This document shows positions 6,861 through 13,520 of a DNA stretch of 14,660 nt, one piece after another. The translations under genes and the position numbers were made by a program. Location of the stretch: the NCBI GenBank assembly GCA_020442965.1, contig JAGRJB010000136.1, forward strand, positions 1 through 14,660. Reading direction: 5' to 3'. The number at the start of each line of letters is the position of its first letter. Position 1 is the stretch's first letter. Source of the stretch: Pseudomonadales bacterium. Lineage in GTDB: Bacteria; Pseudomonadota; Gammaproteobacteria; Steroidobacterales; Steroidobacteraceae. The notes beneath the pieces were generated by a model that was not told the DNA's origin, searched no databases, and saw only the letters and a list, made by a program, of their open reading frames with translations.

Positions 6861-7536
6861 TCTCAGTCTCCTCGTATTCCAGCAACTCGTAGTAGGCATC
6901 GAGATGCTGCCACTCGATGCGCACTAATTGTACGTCGCGTGCCGTGACCCAGAAATGCAATGCGGGAAAATCAACCAGTAGGATTTCGAAGTGCGTTGTG
7001 TCAAACGCACCGGCGGGGACACGCAGGCGTTCCTCGCCGATCCGTTTGAGCCTGCTGTCGCCGAGCAGTAGCAGCGGGCCCGTGGCGCCATTCGCCGCGT
7101 GAGACGAAGCGGGTTGCGCCAGGATGGCCTGAATCGCGGGACCATTCTTTTGCCATAGCGCACCATGCCAACCGTCGGTAATCAACGAATGCGTGCCGAA
7201 ACGGACCGCCGGTGCCGCAAGTTCGACGCGCTGCGAGATTCGACCCTCGGCCCGTGTGTAAGCCTCGCACTCGACCAAACGGTCCACGAATCTGAACCAC
7301 GAGCTGCCAACGAACTGGCCATCGACTGACAACCGAATGAACGCGTCGAGTGGACGCCAGGCGGCATCAACGCTGTACGTGACATCGCGCAACACGACAT
7401 CATCGTCCATCTCGCATTGCGCGCGTAGTGTCCGGGTACCGTCCGGCATCACCGTGACGGTAAACCACTCGCGACCAATCTCCCCCAGACGATTGCGAAA
7501 ATAACCGATCTTGCCGCGCAGCGTTCGGTGTGTCAT
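6844..7536 (-). CDS. Unrecognised 230-residue protein, predicted beta-rich
   Basis: I do not recognise a named family. There is no signal peptide or membrane segment, so it should be cytoplasmic. Alternating hydrophobic and polar residues suggest many beta strands (WFTVTVMPDG, VVLRDVTYSV, AFIRLSVDGQF). The clearest block is at 157-210: LLLGDSRLKRIGEER, VPAGAFDTTHFEI, then LHFWVT and QLVRIEW. The VPAGxFDT turn followed by a strand resembles DUF3108-type beta-barrel proteins, an analogy rather than a proven match. A Trp- and His-bearing segment (ITDGWHGALWQK) at 119-130 could line a pocket. The start ATG 7536 lies one base after the MFS stop, with no strong ribosome binding site, so translation is probably coupled. 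Being fixed between a carrier and a flavoenzyme suggests a ligand-binding or accessory role. Confidence 0.8.
   Translation of the reverse strand: MTHRTLRGKIGYFRNRLGEIGREWFTVTVMPDGTRTLRAQCEMDDDVVLRDVTYSVDAAWRPLDAFIRLSVDGQFVGSSWFRFVDRLVECEAYTRAEGRISQRVELAAPAVRFGTHSLITDGWHGALWQKNGPAIQAILAQPASSHAANGATGPLLLLGDSRLKRIGEERLRVPAGAFDTTHFEILLVDFPALHFWVTARDVQLVRIEWQHLDAYYELLEYEETESAASI
6868..6873 (-). promoter_or_regulatory. Ribosome binding site deciding a GTG start
   Basis: On the minus strand these bases read GAGGAG, seven bases before the GTG at 6860. They lie inside the coding end of the upstream gene (Glu-Glu codons), which explains the 17-base overlap and marks translational coupling. Confidence 0.75.
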
Positions 7537-7537
7537 G

Positions 7538-8878
7538 TCACCCAGATTTGACGAGTGCCGGGTCGGGCATCGCGCGCAACTTCTTTTCTGTTAGCCCGTA
7601 GGCAAACAGAAACGGCAGGCTAAGCGCGAAGTAGAGCGCAGGCAGGAAAGCAGCTGCGTGACGGATGCCGTCGACAGCTTCAGGCGTCTGCGTTGGCGCC
7701 TTGGAGTTAAACCCAAAGTACGCCAGAGCGAAACCCAGAATAGCGGGCGAGATCGCAAACGCCAATTTCTCAACGATGCTGTACAGGCCTGAATAAATGC
7801 CTTCGCGCCGTAGACCCGTGCTGCGATAGTCGTACTCGATCGTGTCGGGCAGCATCGACTGACCCATGAGCAGCAGGCCACCGGCGGCGAATCCTTTTAC
7901 CGCAGCCCGTAACACGAAGAACCACAACGGTTCCGCCGGATTGGCGAGCAGCCACGACAACGATGCGATCACGAACAGAACAGTGGAAAGAATGTAAGTC
8001 AGTCGCTTTTCGAAGCGCCTCGTAATCTTCAGCCACAGGGGGATCGATGCGATTTGCAGTGTCATACTGGCGACACCAAACCAGAGCAACCAGGCGCCAG
8101 GGTTCTCCTTTTCCATGACAAATCGAATCACGAATACGGCTGTGGCGGTGTTGCTGGCAAGCCCGAACAGCTGAGTAAACTTGCAGCCCAGCAGCATTGC
8201 GAAGGGGCGGTTTGCCAGCCCGAGCTTCAGCTGTTCCGCCAACGAGTAGCGAACACTGGTACGCAGCGTGAATCGTGCGCGAGCGGTACCAAAGAACGCG
8301 GCCGCCATAAACACAAAGATGCCGGCGCCGACAGCCAGACCCATGAACGCATAGCCCTCGGCACCGCCGCCCGCCAGTTCCACGATCCGCTGGCCCGCCG
8401 CACCACCGACCAGAGTGCCAATACCGATGAAGAACACGCGGTAGGACATCAGCTTGGTGCGCTCGTGGTAGTCATCGAGCATCTCGGCTGGCATTGCCAT
8501 GTAGGGCACATTGAAAATCGTGTAGCCAGTACCGAGCGCGATCAGCAGGATAGTGATGACCGGCAGCGAGCCACTCAAAGAAGTCGTGCCGAGCGAGTAA
8601 AGACCCGCAAAGGCCAGTCCAGACACTGCCGCTCCTAACAACAGAAACGGCCGGCGCCGACCCCAGCGCGTCTCGCTGCGGTCGCTCAACATTCCCATCA
8701 TCGGATTGGTGAAGATATCCCACACCTTGCTGGCACCAATGAGTGTGCCCGCTAGAGCCGCCCCCAACCCCAGCACTGTCGTTAGATAGTAGAGCGCCAG
8801 GAAAGAAAAGCCATTGAGCAATAGCGAGGCGCCCAGTGTGCCCACACCCCAGCCGAGGTACAGCTTGAAATTGTTCAT
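7538..8878 (-). CDS. MFS carrier of the GPH (glycoside-pentoside-hexuronide:cation symporter) type
   Basis: This is a 446-residue inner-membrane protein with about 12 hydrophobic helices. The GPH signature is at 54-80: DIFTNPMMGMLSDRSETRWG followed by RRRPFLL, the loop between helices 2 and 3 shared with MelB and MFS_2 carriers. Other family features are NVPYMAMPAEM near 125 and SMLPDTIEYDYRSTGLRREG in the second half. Known members use Na+ or H+ to import sugars, but many relatives in oligotrophic Proteobacteria sit in catabolic clusters for non-sugar compounds, so the cargo is unknown. The start ATG 8878 overlaps the upstream FGE-like stop in an ATGA, and the stop is one base from the next start. 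It most likely imports the substrate for the surrounding flavoenzymes, which is inference from context. Confidence 0.9.
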   Translation of the reverse strand: MNNFKLYLGWGVGTLGASLLLNGFSFLALYYLTTVLGLGAALAGTLIGASKVWDIFTNPMMGMLSDRSETRWGRRRPFLLLGAAVSGLAFAGLYSLGTTSLSGSLPVITILLIALGTGYTIFNVPYMAMPAEMLDDYHERTKLMSYRVFFIGIGTLVGGAAGQRIVELAGGGAEGYAFMGLAVGAGIFVFMAAAFFGTARARFTLRTSVRYSLAEQLKLGLANRPFAMLLGCKFTQLFGLASNTATAVFVIRFVMEKENPGAWLLWFGVASMTLQIASIPLWLKITRRFEKRLTYILSTVLFVIASLSWLLANPAEPLWFFVLRAAVKGFAAGGLLLMGQSMLPDTIEYDYRSTGLRREGIYSGLYSIVEKLAFAISPAILGFALAYFGFNSKAPTQTPEAVDGIRHAAAFLPALYFALSLPFLFAYGLTEKKLRAMPDPALVKSG

Positions 8879-9825
8879 TGCAGGTCTCTAACAACCCGGA
8901 ATCCGAAGATGTCGCTCTTGCGCTCCTGCGGATCGCGCCCGCGCCAGGCCGGCCGCTGGCGGAACATGTGAGTACGCCAGCTACCACCGCGCACCGTTCG
9001 CAACGCGCACGGGCCGGCCACCTCAAACGCCGTGCCGTCGACCGGTTCAGATGGATAGGGCGCCTGGTAGCAGTCCTCAGTCCACTCCCACACGTTACCG
9101 ATCACGTCGTAGAGCCCGAACGCGTTCGGCGGGTATTGCCCGACCGGCGCGACCGTCGCATGCTTATCAGTACACTTGGCGTTCTCGAACTTCTTGGTCA
9201 GATTGGCCGTCGAGGCATCGTACACGTTGGCGTACCGACAAACCTGCTCGGGGTCATCGCCCCATGGGAAGTCGGTCGCGGCGCCCGCGCGTGCGAAATA
9301 CTCCCACTCCGCTTCGGTCGCCAACCGGTAACCGTGCCCGGTCAGCTTGCCAAGCCAGGCAACGTAGGCCTTGGCGTCGAGCCAGCTGACACAAACCACG
9401 GGCTCGTCGGCGGCTGTAACAACACCCGCCGTGGGGTTACGCCAATTGTACTCGAGCTGTATCTCGAAGCTCTGTTTCGCGGCGCTCCAGCTGGCGCAGC
9501 CCGGACCAGAATCGTAATGTGTAGCGTCGACGAAAGTCTGGTATTGGCCGCGAGTGATTTCAAAGCGACCGGCCGCGAACGCCTTCGCAATCGTAACCTC
9601 ACGACGCGGCCCTTCGGGCCGATCCTTCTCGCCACCTTCGGCGCCCATCGTAAAGCGGCCGGGTGGCACGATTACCATTTCCGGACAGTGATCACACTCC
9701 TGAAAGCGACTACCAACTGACAGCTTTACCAGAGACTCCGCCGACGGTTCCGCCGCCAAACCCGGCAGAGACGTCATCGCTAGAACAAACAATAGTGCCG
9801 AAACGGCCACTCGCAATATAGCCAT
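8875..9825 (-). CDS. Exported FGE-like (SUMF1/sulfatase-modifying fold) protein without the catalytic cysteine pair
   Basis: This 316-residue protein starts with a Sec-type signal peptide (hydrophobic 8-20, LAA cleavage near 25), so it should be periplasmic. The FGE domain spans about 49-315: CPEMVIVPPGRFTMG, EITRGQYQTFV, DEPVVCVSWLDAKAYVAWL, YRLATEAEWEYFARAG, FPWGD, NAFGLYDVIGNVWEWTED and VRGGSWRT. In true formylglycine-generating enzymes a Cys pair lies three and eight residues after the Ser of RGGS. Here those positions are Thr285 and Gln290, so copper-cysteine oxidation of sulfatases is not expected. Exported FGE folds without this pair include PvdO, which acts in pyoverdine maturation. 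Eight cysteines remain (44, 47, 110, 145, 196, 218, 252, 273) and could form disulfides. No sulfatase gene is in the window. A G-rich AGGGGGG lies five bases before ATG 9825. Confidence 0.87.
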   Translation of the reverse strand: MAILRVAVSALLFVLAMTSLPGLAAEPSAESLVKLSVGSRFQECDHCPEMVIVPPGRFTMGAEGGEKDRPEGPRREVTIAKAFAAGRFEITRGQYQTFVDATHYDSGPGCASWSAAKQSFEIQLEYNWRNPTAGVVTAADEPVVCVSWLDAKAYVAWLGKLTGHGYRLATEAEWEYFARAGAATDFPWGDDPEQVCRYANVYDASTANLTKKFENAKCTDKHATVAPVGQYPPNAFGLYDVIGNVWEWTEDCYQAPYPSEPVDGTAFEVAGPCALRTVRGGSWRTHMFRQRPAWRGRDPQERKSDIFGFRVVRDLQ

Positions 9826-9842
9826 GGAGACCCCCCTGGTCC

Positions 9843-11252
9843 TTAGTCAGTCTGCATCGCAGCAGCGGCACCTGCCAGCCGACCAAAGGTGGTGGCCGTC
9901 AGGAGACCGTTGCCCGCCATATAGCCCCAGCTCGATGGGCCTGATATGCCGCGCGCCGCGCCGCCCCCAGCATACAGATTTGGCAGCGGCTGACCGTCTT
10001 CTCGCAATACGCGTCCTACCCTGTCCACTGCCAAGCCGCCTTGGGTATGAAACAGCGCGCCGGTGACCTTCACGGCGCAATATGGCGGCTTGAGCGGCGG
10101 TCTGGCGGTGAAATCGCGACCGAATGGACAGGCGCGCTCACCGCGCACCATCGCCTCGACCTCGGTCAGTGTCTGCGTCAACGTTGCCAACGGTATCTGC
10201 GTAGCGGCTGACAATTCGGCGATGCTGGCTGCCGTGACGATCGCTCGCGCTTCGATCGCATCACGATAGTCGTCGAATTCCGTCATCAGTTGATGCAGGC
10301 GCTGATCGTATATATCCCAAGCGACATGGCCGGGCTGCGCCACCACTTCAACCGCCTGCTCGGAGTAGCCCCTGGCCTCGTTCGAGAAGCGCGATCCGGA
10401 TTGATTGACTTGAAAGCCACCCTCCATGATGAGTGGCCAAAGTATCGGAATGCCGCGACCCGCGGCGAGCCCGCCGTGCCCCTGATAGGAATGAATGTCG
10501 CGAACGGCGGCGCCCAAGGCGAGCCCCCACCGCAGCGCATCGCCCTTGTTACCAGGATGACCAAAGAAGGTTGCATCGACGATTTCCGGAATGTAGCGCG
10601 CAACCATCTCGGCATTGCCCGCGAAGCCGCAGCACGCCAACACCAGCGCGCCACAGGCAAGATCCTCGTCCGTGCCGTCCGGACGGCGCACGCGCACGCC
10701 ACGCACCACCGATTCAGAGTCGGCGAACAGATGTGTCACCAGCGCCTCGGTCAAGACATCAACACCGCGTCTTTCGATCGCGCGTGTAAGCGCGCCCATC
10801 AACTCCGAGCCGGTTCGATTGGGCGAACCGTGCATCCGTTTGACCGAATGACCCGGGTACAAGAAGCTGTCGACCAGTGTCAAAGGCACATCGTGCGTAT
10901 CTACTAACCACTCGACCGTCTTCGCCGACGACTCTGCCAACGCGAGCGCGATCCCGGGATCCGTTGCACCGCGCGCCTTGCTCAGGATATCGTGCGCAAA
11001 CAGCTCCGCAGAATCCTCGATTCCGCGCTCACGTTGCATGCGGGTGCCGGCCGCGGGAATCAAACCAGTGGACATCGCTGTTGTACCGAGCGCCGAAACA
11101 TCGCGCTCGAGAACCAGTACATCGGCGCCCGCCTCGTCAGCCGCGAGCGCGGCGGTCAGTCCGCAGCCACCGCCGCCGACAACGAGCACCGCGATCCTGG
11201 CGCCGAAATTGGCGCTCGACGGCGCAAGTATTCCAGTTTCCGTTGTATCCAT
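9843..11252 (-). CDS. FAD-dependent dehydrogenase 2 (fumarate reductase/KstD superfamily)
   Basis: This 469-residue flavoprotein has VLVVGGGGCGLTAALAADEAG at about 22-42 and VLVLER for FAD. It then has TTAMSTGLIPAAGTRMQ with GIEDSAEL, the superfamily block shared with dehydrogenase 1. The substrate-side element GSRFSNEARGYSEQA matches the GxRFxNE motif of soluble fumarate reductase-like enzymes. The C-terminal FHTQGGLAVD and LPNLYAGGGAARGISG followed by GYMAGNGLL complete the flavin site. No signal peptide or heme motif is present, so it is cytoplasmic and needs an external electron partner. The frame extends 69 codons upstream into azlD without family homology, so ATG 11252 is chosen. It is 11 bases from the azlD stop, and the nearest ribosome binding site candidate (GGGAG) is rather distant. 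The substrate is unknown. Confidence 0.87.
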   Translation of the reverse strand: MDTTETGILAPSSANFGARIAVLVVGGGGCGLTAALAADEAGADVLVLERDVSALGTTAMSTGLIPAAGTRMQRERGIEDSAELFAHDILSKARGATDPGIALALAESSAKTVEWLVDTHDVPLTLVDSFLYPGHSVKRMHGSPNRTGSELMGALTRAIERRGVDVLTEALVTHLFADSESVVRGVRVRRPDGTDEDLACGALVLACCGFAGNAEMVARYIPEIVDATFFGHPGNKGDALRWGLALGAAVRDIHSYQGHGGLAAGRGIPILWPLIMEGGFQVNQSGSRFSNEARGYSEQAVEVVAQPGHVAWDIYDQRLHQLMTEFDDYRDAIEARAIVTAASIAELSAATQIPLATLTQTLTEVEAMVRGERACPFGRDFTARPPLKPPYCAVKVTGALFHTQGGLAVDRVGRVLREDGQPLPNLYAGGGAARGISGPSSWGYMAGNGLLTATTFGRLAGAAAAMQTD

Positions 11253-11263
11253 AGCAAGCAATC

Positions 11264-11605
11264 TCAGCTCCCGGTTACAAACACTCGCCACAACGCGAAG
11301 ACCGTCATACCGACCGCGATGCAGCCCACGATACTGCGCTTCCACAGCAAGAACAGGCTTGCTGCCAGCGCGGCCGGCAGACGGGGATTGTCGAGACTGA
11401 CCGCCAGCCCAGCGGCGTCGAGCAGTATCTCTGGCGCGACCAACGCAGCGAGTGCACATACGGGCGCGTAACGCAATGCCGCCTCGACCCGCGGGGCGAA
11501 CTTCACGCGTTCACCGATAACGAGCAAGGCTGAGCGCGTAACGAAGGTTGACACGACGATCAAAGCGATCGCCAAGATCATTTCGAACGGCGAGTAGTTA
11601 TCCAT
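11264..11605 (-). CDS. azlD: AzlD-family membrane subunit (branched-chain amino acid exporter)
   Basis: This 113-residue protein has about four hydrophobic helices and the AzlD pattern: an N-terminal helix with TRSALLVIGERVKFAPRVE, then LRYAPVCALAALVAPEIL and closing helices ending FALWRVF. AzlD partners with AzlC in the inner membrane to export branched-chain amino acids and analogues (AzlCD, YgaZH). The ATG at 11605 shares one base with the azlC stop (TGATG), and a GTG one codon upstream at 11608 is an alternative. Its position directly downstream of azlC is the standard arrangement. What is unusual is that the pair heads a flavoenzyme operon. Cargo may differ from valine, leucine or isoleucine; this is inference. 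Confidence 0.88.
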   Translation of the reverse strand: MDNYSPFEMILAIALIVVSTFVTRSALLVIGERVKFAPRVEAALRYAPVCALAALVAPEILLDAAGLAVSLDNPRLPAALAASLFLLWKRSIVGCIAVGMTVFALWRVFVTGS

Positions 11606-12339
11606 CACGATCTGGCCTGCGGCGATGCGCGAGCCGCGCGCTGCCTGGCATCAACCAACATCGCAACGGTGATGCCGATCATGATCGCAGCGATCATCCC
11701 GAGCCGCAGCGGCCATGCGTGTCCTAGCACGGCAACGACCGCTGCCGATGTCTCTCCGGCGAGCGCGGGCCGCTCGCGGCACAGCGGCACGACCAGCGCC
11801 AGCAACGCCAGTACGCCTGCGAACTCGAGCCCCCACTGAGTAGGTATATAGGCAGCGCCCACAATGCCCACGATGGAAGCCACATTCCATAACACCCAGT
11901 TGGTGATACACATGCCAAAGAAATAGGCGTCGCGATGTACGAACGTGCCCTCACAGGCGACACGATTGAGGAACGTAACGATCACGAAATCGCCGGAGAG
12001 ATAGCCAAGCCAGACGCGTCGCAGTCGAGTGTAATCAGTAAACCAGCCGCGAATGGCTGCGCTGTAGATCACGAACCGGAGGTTGGTGATCAGGGCGGTT
12101 ACGCCGATCAGCCAAAGCGGCGAGGCGTCCTTGAGCAATGGCAACACCGCGAGCTGCGCCGAGCCCGCGTAAGCCGTGATACTCATGGCGAGTGCCCAGG
12201 ACAGTGCGAGTCCGCTCTTGACCATGGCAACGCCGGTAACCACGCCCCAAGCCACGGCGCCCGGCATCGCAGGCAATATGTCCGTGACACCTCGCGCAAA
12301 CTCACGGCGGCGCAAGGGATCGTCTTTCGAAATGGGCAT
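11605..12339 (-). CDS. azlC: AzlC-family permease (branched-chain amino acid exporter, large subunit)
   Basis: This 244-residue inner-membrane protein has about 7-8 hydrophobic helices. The N-terminal FARGVTDILPAMPGAVAWG and the AlzC core (SITAYAGSAQLAVLPLL, LITNLRFVIYSAAIRGWF, FFGMCITNWVLW) are typical of AzlC/YgaZ. The partner AzlD follows with a one-base overlap. These pairs export branched-chain amino acids and their toxic analogues. The frame continues 67 codons upstream, but that part lies over the divergent flavoprotein gene and lacks family homology, so ATG 12339 is chosen. No ribosome binding site is visible. It is the first gene of the seven-gene unit, and the promoter must lie in or beyond the 61-base gap to the divergent gene. 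Confidence 0.88.
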   Translation of the reverse strand: MPISKDDPLRRREFARGVTDILPAMPGAVAWGVVTGVAMVKSGLALSWALAMSITAYAGSAQLAVLPLLKDASPLWLIGVTALITNLRFVIYSAAIRGWFTDYTRLRRVWLGYLSGDFVIVTFLNRVACEGTFVHRDAYFFGMCITNWVLWNVASIVGIVGAAYIPTQWGLEFAGVLALLALVVPLCRERPALAGETSAAVVAVLGHAWPLRLGMIAAIMIGITVAMLVDARQRAARASPQARS

Positions 12340-12386
12340 ACGCGCACGGTAGCGAACCGCCTCGGTTTTCGAAAGGCCTGCTGGGT

Positions 12387-12392
12387 TACGAT
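12387..12392 (+). promoter_or_regulatory. Possible -10 element for a leaderless L-2-hydroxyglutarate oxidase-like mRNA
   Basis: TACGAT ends eight bases before the ATG at 12401, which would put the transcription start at or next to the start codon. No ribosome binding site precedes that ATG, consistent with a leaderless transcript. No convincing -35 element was found, so this is tentative. Confidence 0.25.
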
Positions 12393-12400
12393 CACGAACC

Positions 12401-13513
12401 ATGCAAGCCGATTTCGACTGCACGATCATAGGCGCAGGGGTGGTCGGCCTCGCCGTTGCACGCGCCTGCGCCATGCGGGGGCTCAGTACCCTCGTACTGG
12501 AGCAACACCCGCGCATTGGCGAGGAGACCTCGTCGCGCAACTCCGAGGTGATCCACTCCGGTCTCTACTATCCGACGGGTTCGCTCAAAGCCAGGCTCTG
12601 CGTCAGTGGACGCGACGCGCTGTACGACTACTGCGCTGCGCGCGATATTGCCACTCGCCGCTGTGGCAAGTTGATCGTTGCTACGACGGCTGACGAGGAA
12701 CAGGCGCTGCTGGCGCTGAGTGCGCGAGCAGTCGCAAACGGCATCGGCCAGACCGAGTGGCTGAGCGCGGCGCAGATGAAAGAACTGGAACCGGCGGTGG
12801 TCTGCACGGCGGCGCTGGCAATTCCGATCACTGGCATCGTCGACAGCCATGAACTGATGCATGGCTTCGTCGCTGATCTGGAAAGTCGTGACGGCTTGTT
12901 AGCGTTGCAGACACGCTTGACGCGCATCATCCCGGAAACTGACAGCCTCAGAGTCTGGGCCGACAACGACGCCGACGGCCTCACTAGCCGAATGGTGATC
13001 AATGCCGCAGGGCTACACGCCACCAGAGTGGCTCGCATGGTCGAAGGCATCGATCCCGAACGCGTGCCGACCACGCACTTTGCGCGAGGTTGTTACTTCG
13101 ACTACGTTGGGCGGGCACCCTTCACACATCTCGTGTACCCGCTGCCCGTCGCCGGCGGGCTCGGCGTGCACGCAACGCTCGATCTCGCCGGGCGCGTCCG
13201 TTTTGGCCCCGACGTCGAGTGGATCGAGGAATTGAGCTACGCCGTGGATCCCGCACGAGGCGACGCCTTTTATGCCGCCATTCGCCGCTATTGGCCGGGA
13301 TTGCCCGACAGCACGCTGCGGCCCGCGTATGCCGGCATCCGCCCGAAGATCGTCACGGCCGGCCAGCCCGGCGGCGATTTCCTGATCCAGGAGGCTGATG
13401 CCCACGGCGTCACGGGCCTTATCAACCTGCTTGGCATCGAAAGCCCGGGCCTCACGTCGTCGCTGGCTCTCGGTGAGTACGTAGCGACGCGAGTCGCGGA
13501 GCAGTTGCGCTAA
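12401..13513 (+). CDS. L-2-hydroxyglutarate oxidase/dehydrogenase-like FAD protein
   Basis: This 370-residue DAO-fold flavoprotein begins with the FAD motif GAGVVGLAVARACA at 11-24. Next comes the family hallmark EETSSRNSEVIHSGLYYP at 41-58, which holds the isoalloxazine and substrate. The central MKELEPAV and GIVDSHELM and the C-terminal GLINLLGIESPGLTSSLALGEYV (about 340-362) match LhgO/L2HGDH proteins. LhgO oxidises L-2-hydroxyglutarate to 2-oxoglutarate and passes electrons to quinone or oxygen. Bacterial paralogues act on related hydroxyacids or glycerol-3-phosphate, so the substrate is inferred. There is no signal peptide. The gene diverges from the seven-gene unit and converges with the transporter, with only seven bases between their stops. 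Confidence 0.85.
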   Translation: MQADFDCTIIGAGVVGLAVARACAMRGLSTLVLEQHPRIGEETSSRNSEVIHSGLYYPTGSLKARLCVSGRDALYDYCAARDIATRRCGKLIVATTADEEQALLALSARAVANGIGQTEWLSAAQMKELEPAVVCTAALAIPITGIVDSHELMHGFVADLESRDGLLALQTRLTRIIPETDSLRVWADNDADGLTSRMVINAAGLHATRVARMVEGIDPERVPTTHFARGCYFDYVGRAPFTHLVYPLPVAGGLGVHATLDLAGRVRFGPDVEWIEELSYAVDPARGDAFYAAIRRYWPGLPDSTLRPAYAGIRPKIVTAGQPGGDFLIQEADAHGVTGLINLLGIESPGLTSSLALGEYVATRVAEQLR

Positions 13514-13520
13514 CAAGCGG

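Larger units (their letters stand above)
5424..12339 (-). other. Putative seven-gene operon (azlC-like to FAD dehydrogenase 1)
   Basis: Seven genes run on the minus strand without room for internal promoters. Junctions in order are a 1-base overlap (azlC/azlD), an 11-base gap, a 17-base gap, a 4-base ATGA overlap, a 1-base gap and a 17-base overlap. No hairpin with a T-run was seen between them. Spacing this tight implies co-transcription and translational coupling. The unit is bounded by a divergent flavoprotein gene on its 5' side and an 81-base gap on its 3' side. Together the products comprise an exporter pair, a cation-coupled carrier, two flavin dehydrogenases, one exported FGE-like protein and one unknown protein. 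Confidence 0.75.

Noticed and set aside
8875..9825. Naming the FGE-like gene a sulfatase-activating enzyme
   Set aside because: Both catalytic cysteine positions are substituted and no sulfatase with a CxPxR motif is present in the window.
11253..11459. 69-codon extension of FAD dehydrogenase 2
   Set aside because: It overlaps azlD coding sequence and is Arg-rich without homology. ATG 11252 is 11 bases past the azlD stop and gives a normal N-terminus.
12340..12540. 67-codon extension of azlC
   Set aside because: It lies over the 5' end of the divergent flavoprotein gene and has no membrane segment or AzlC similarity.
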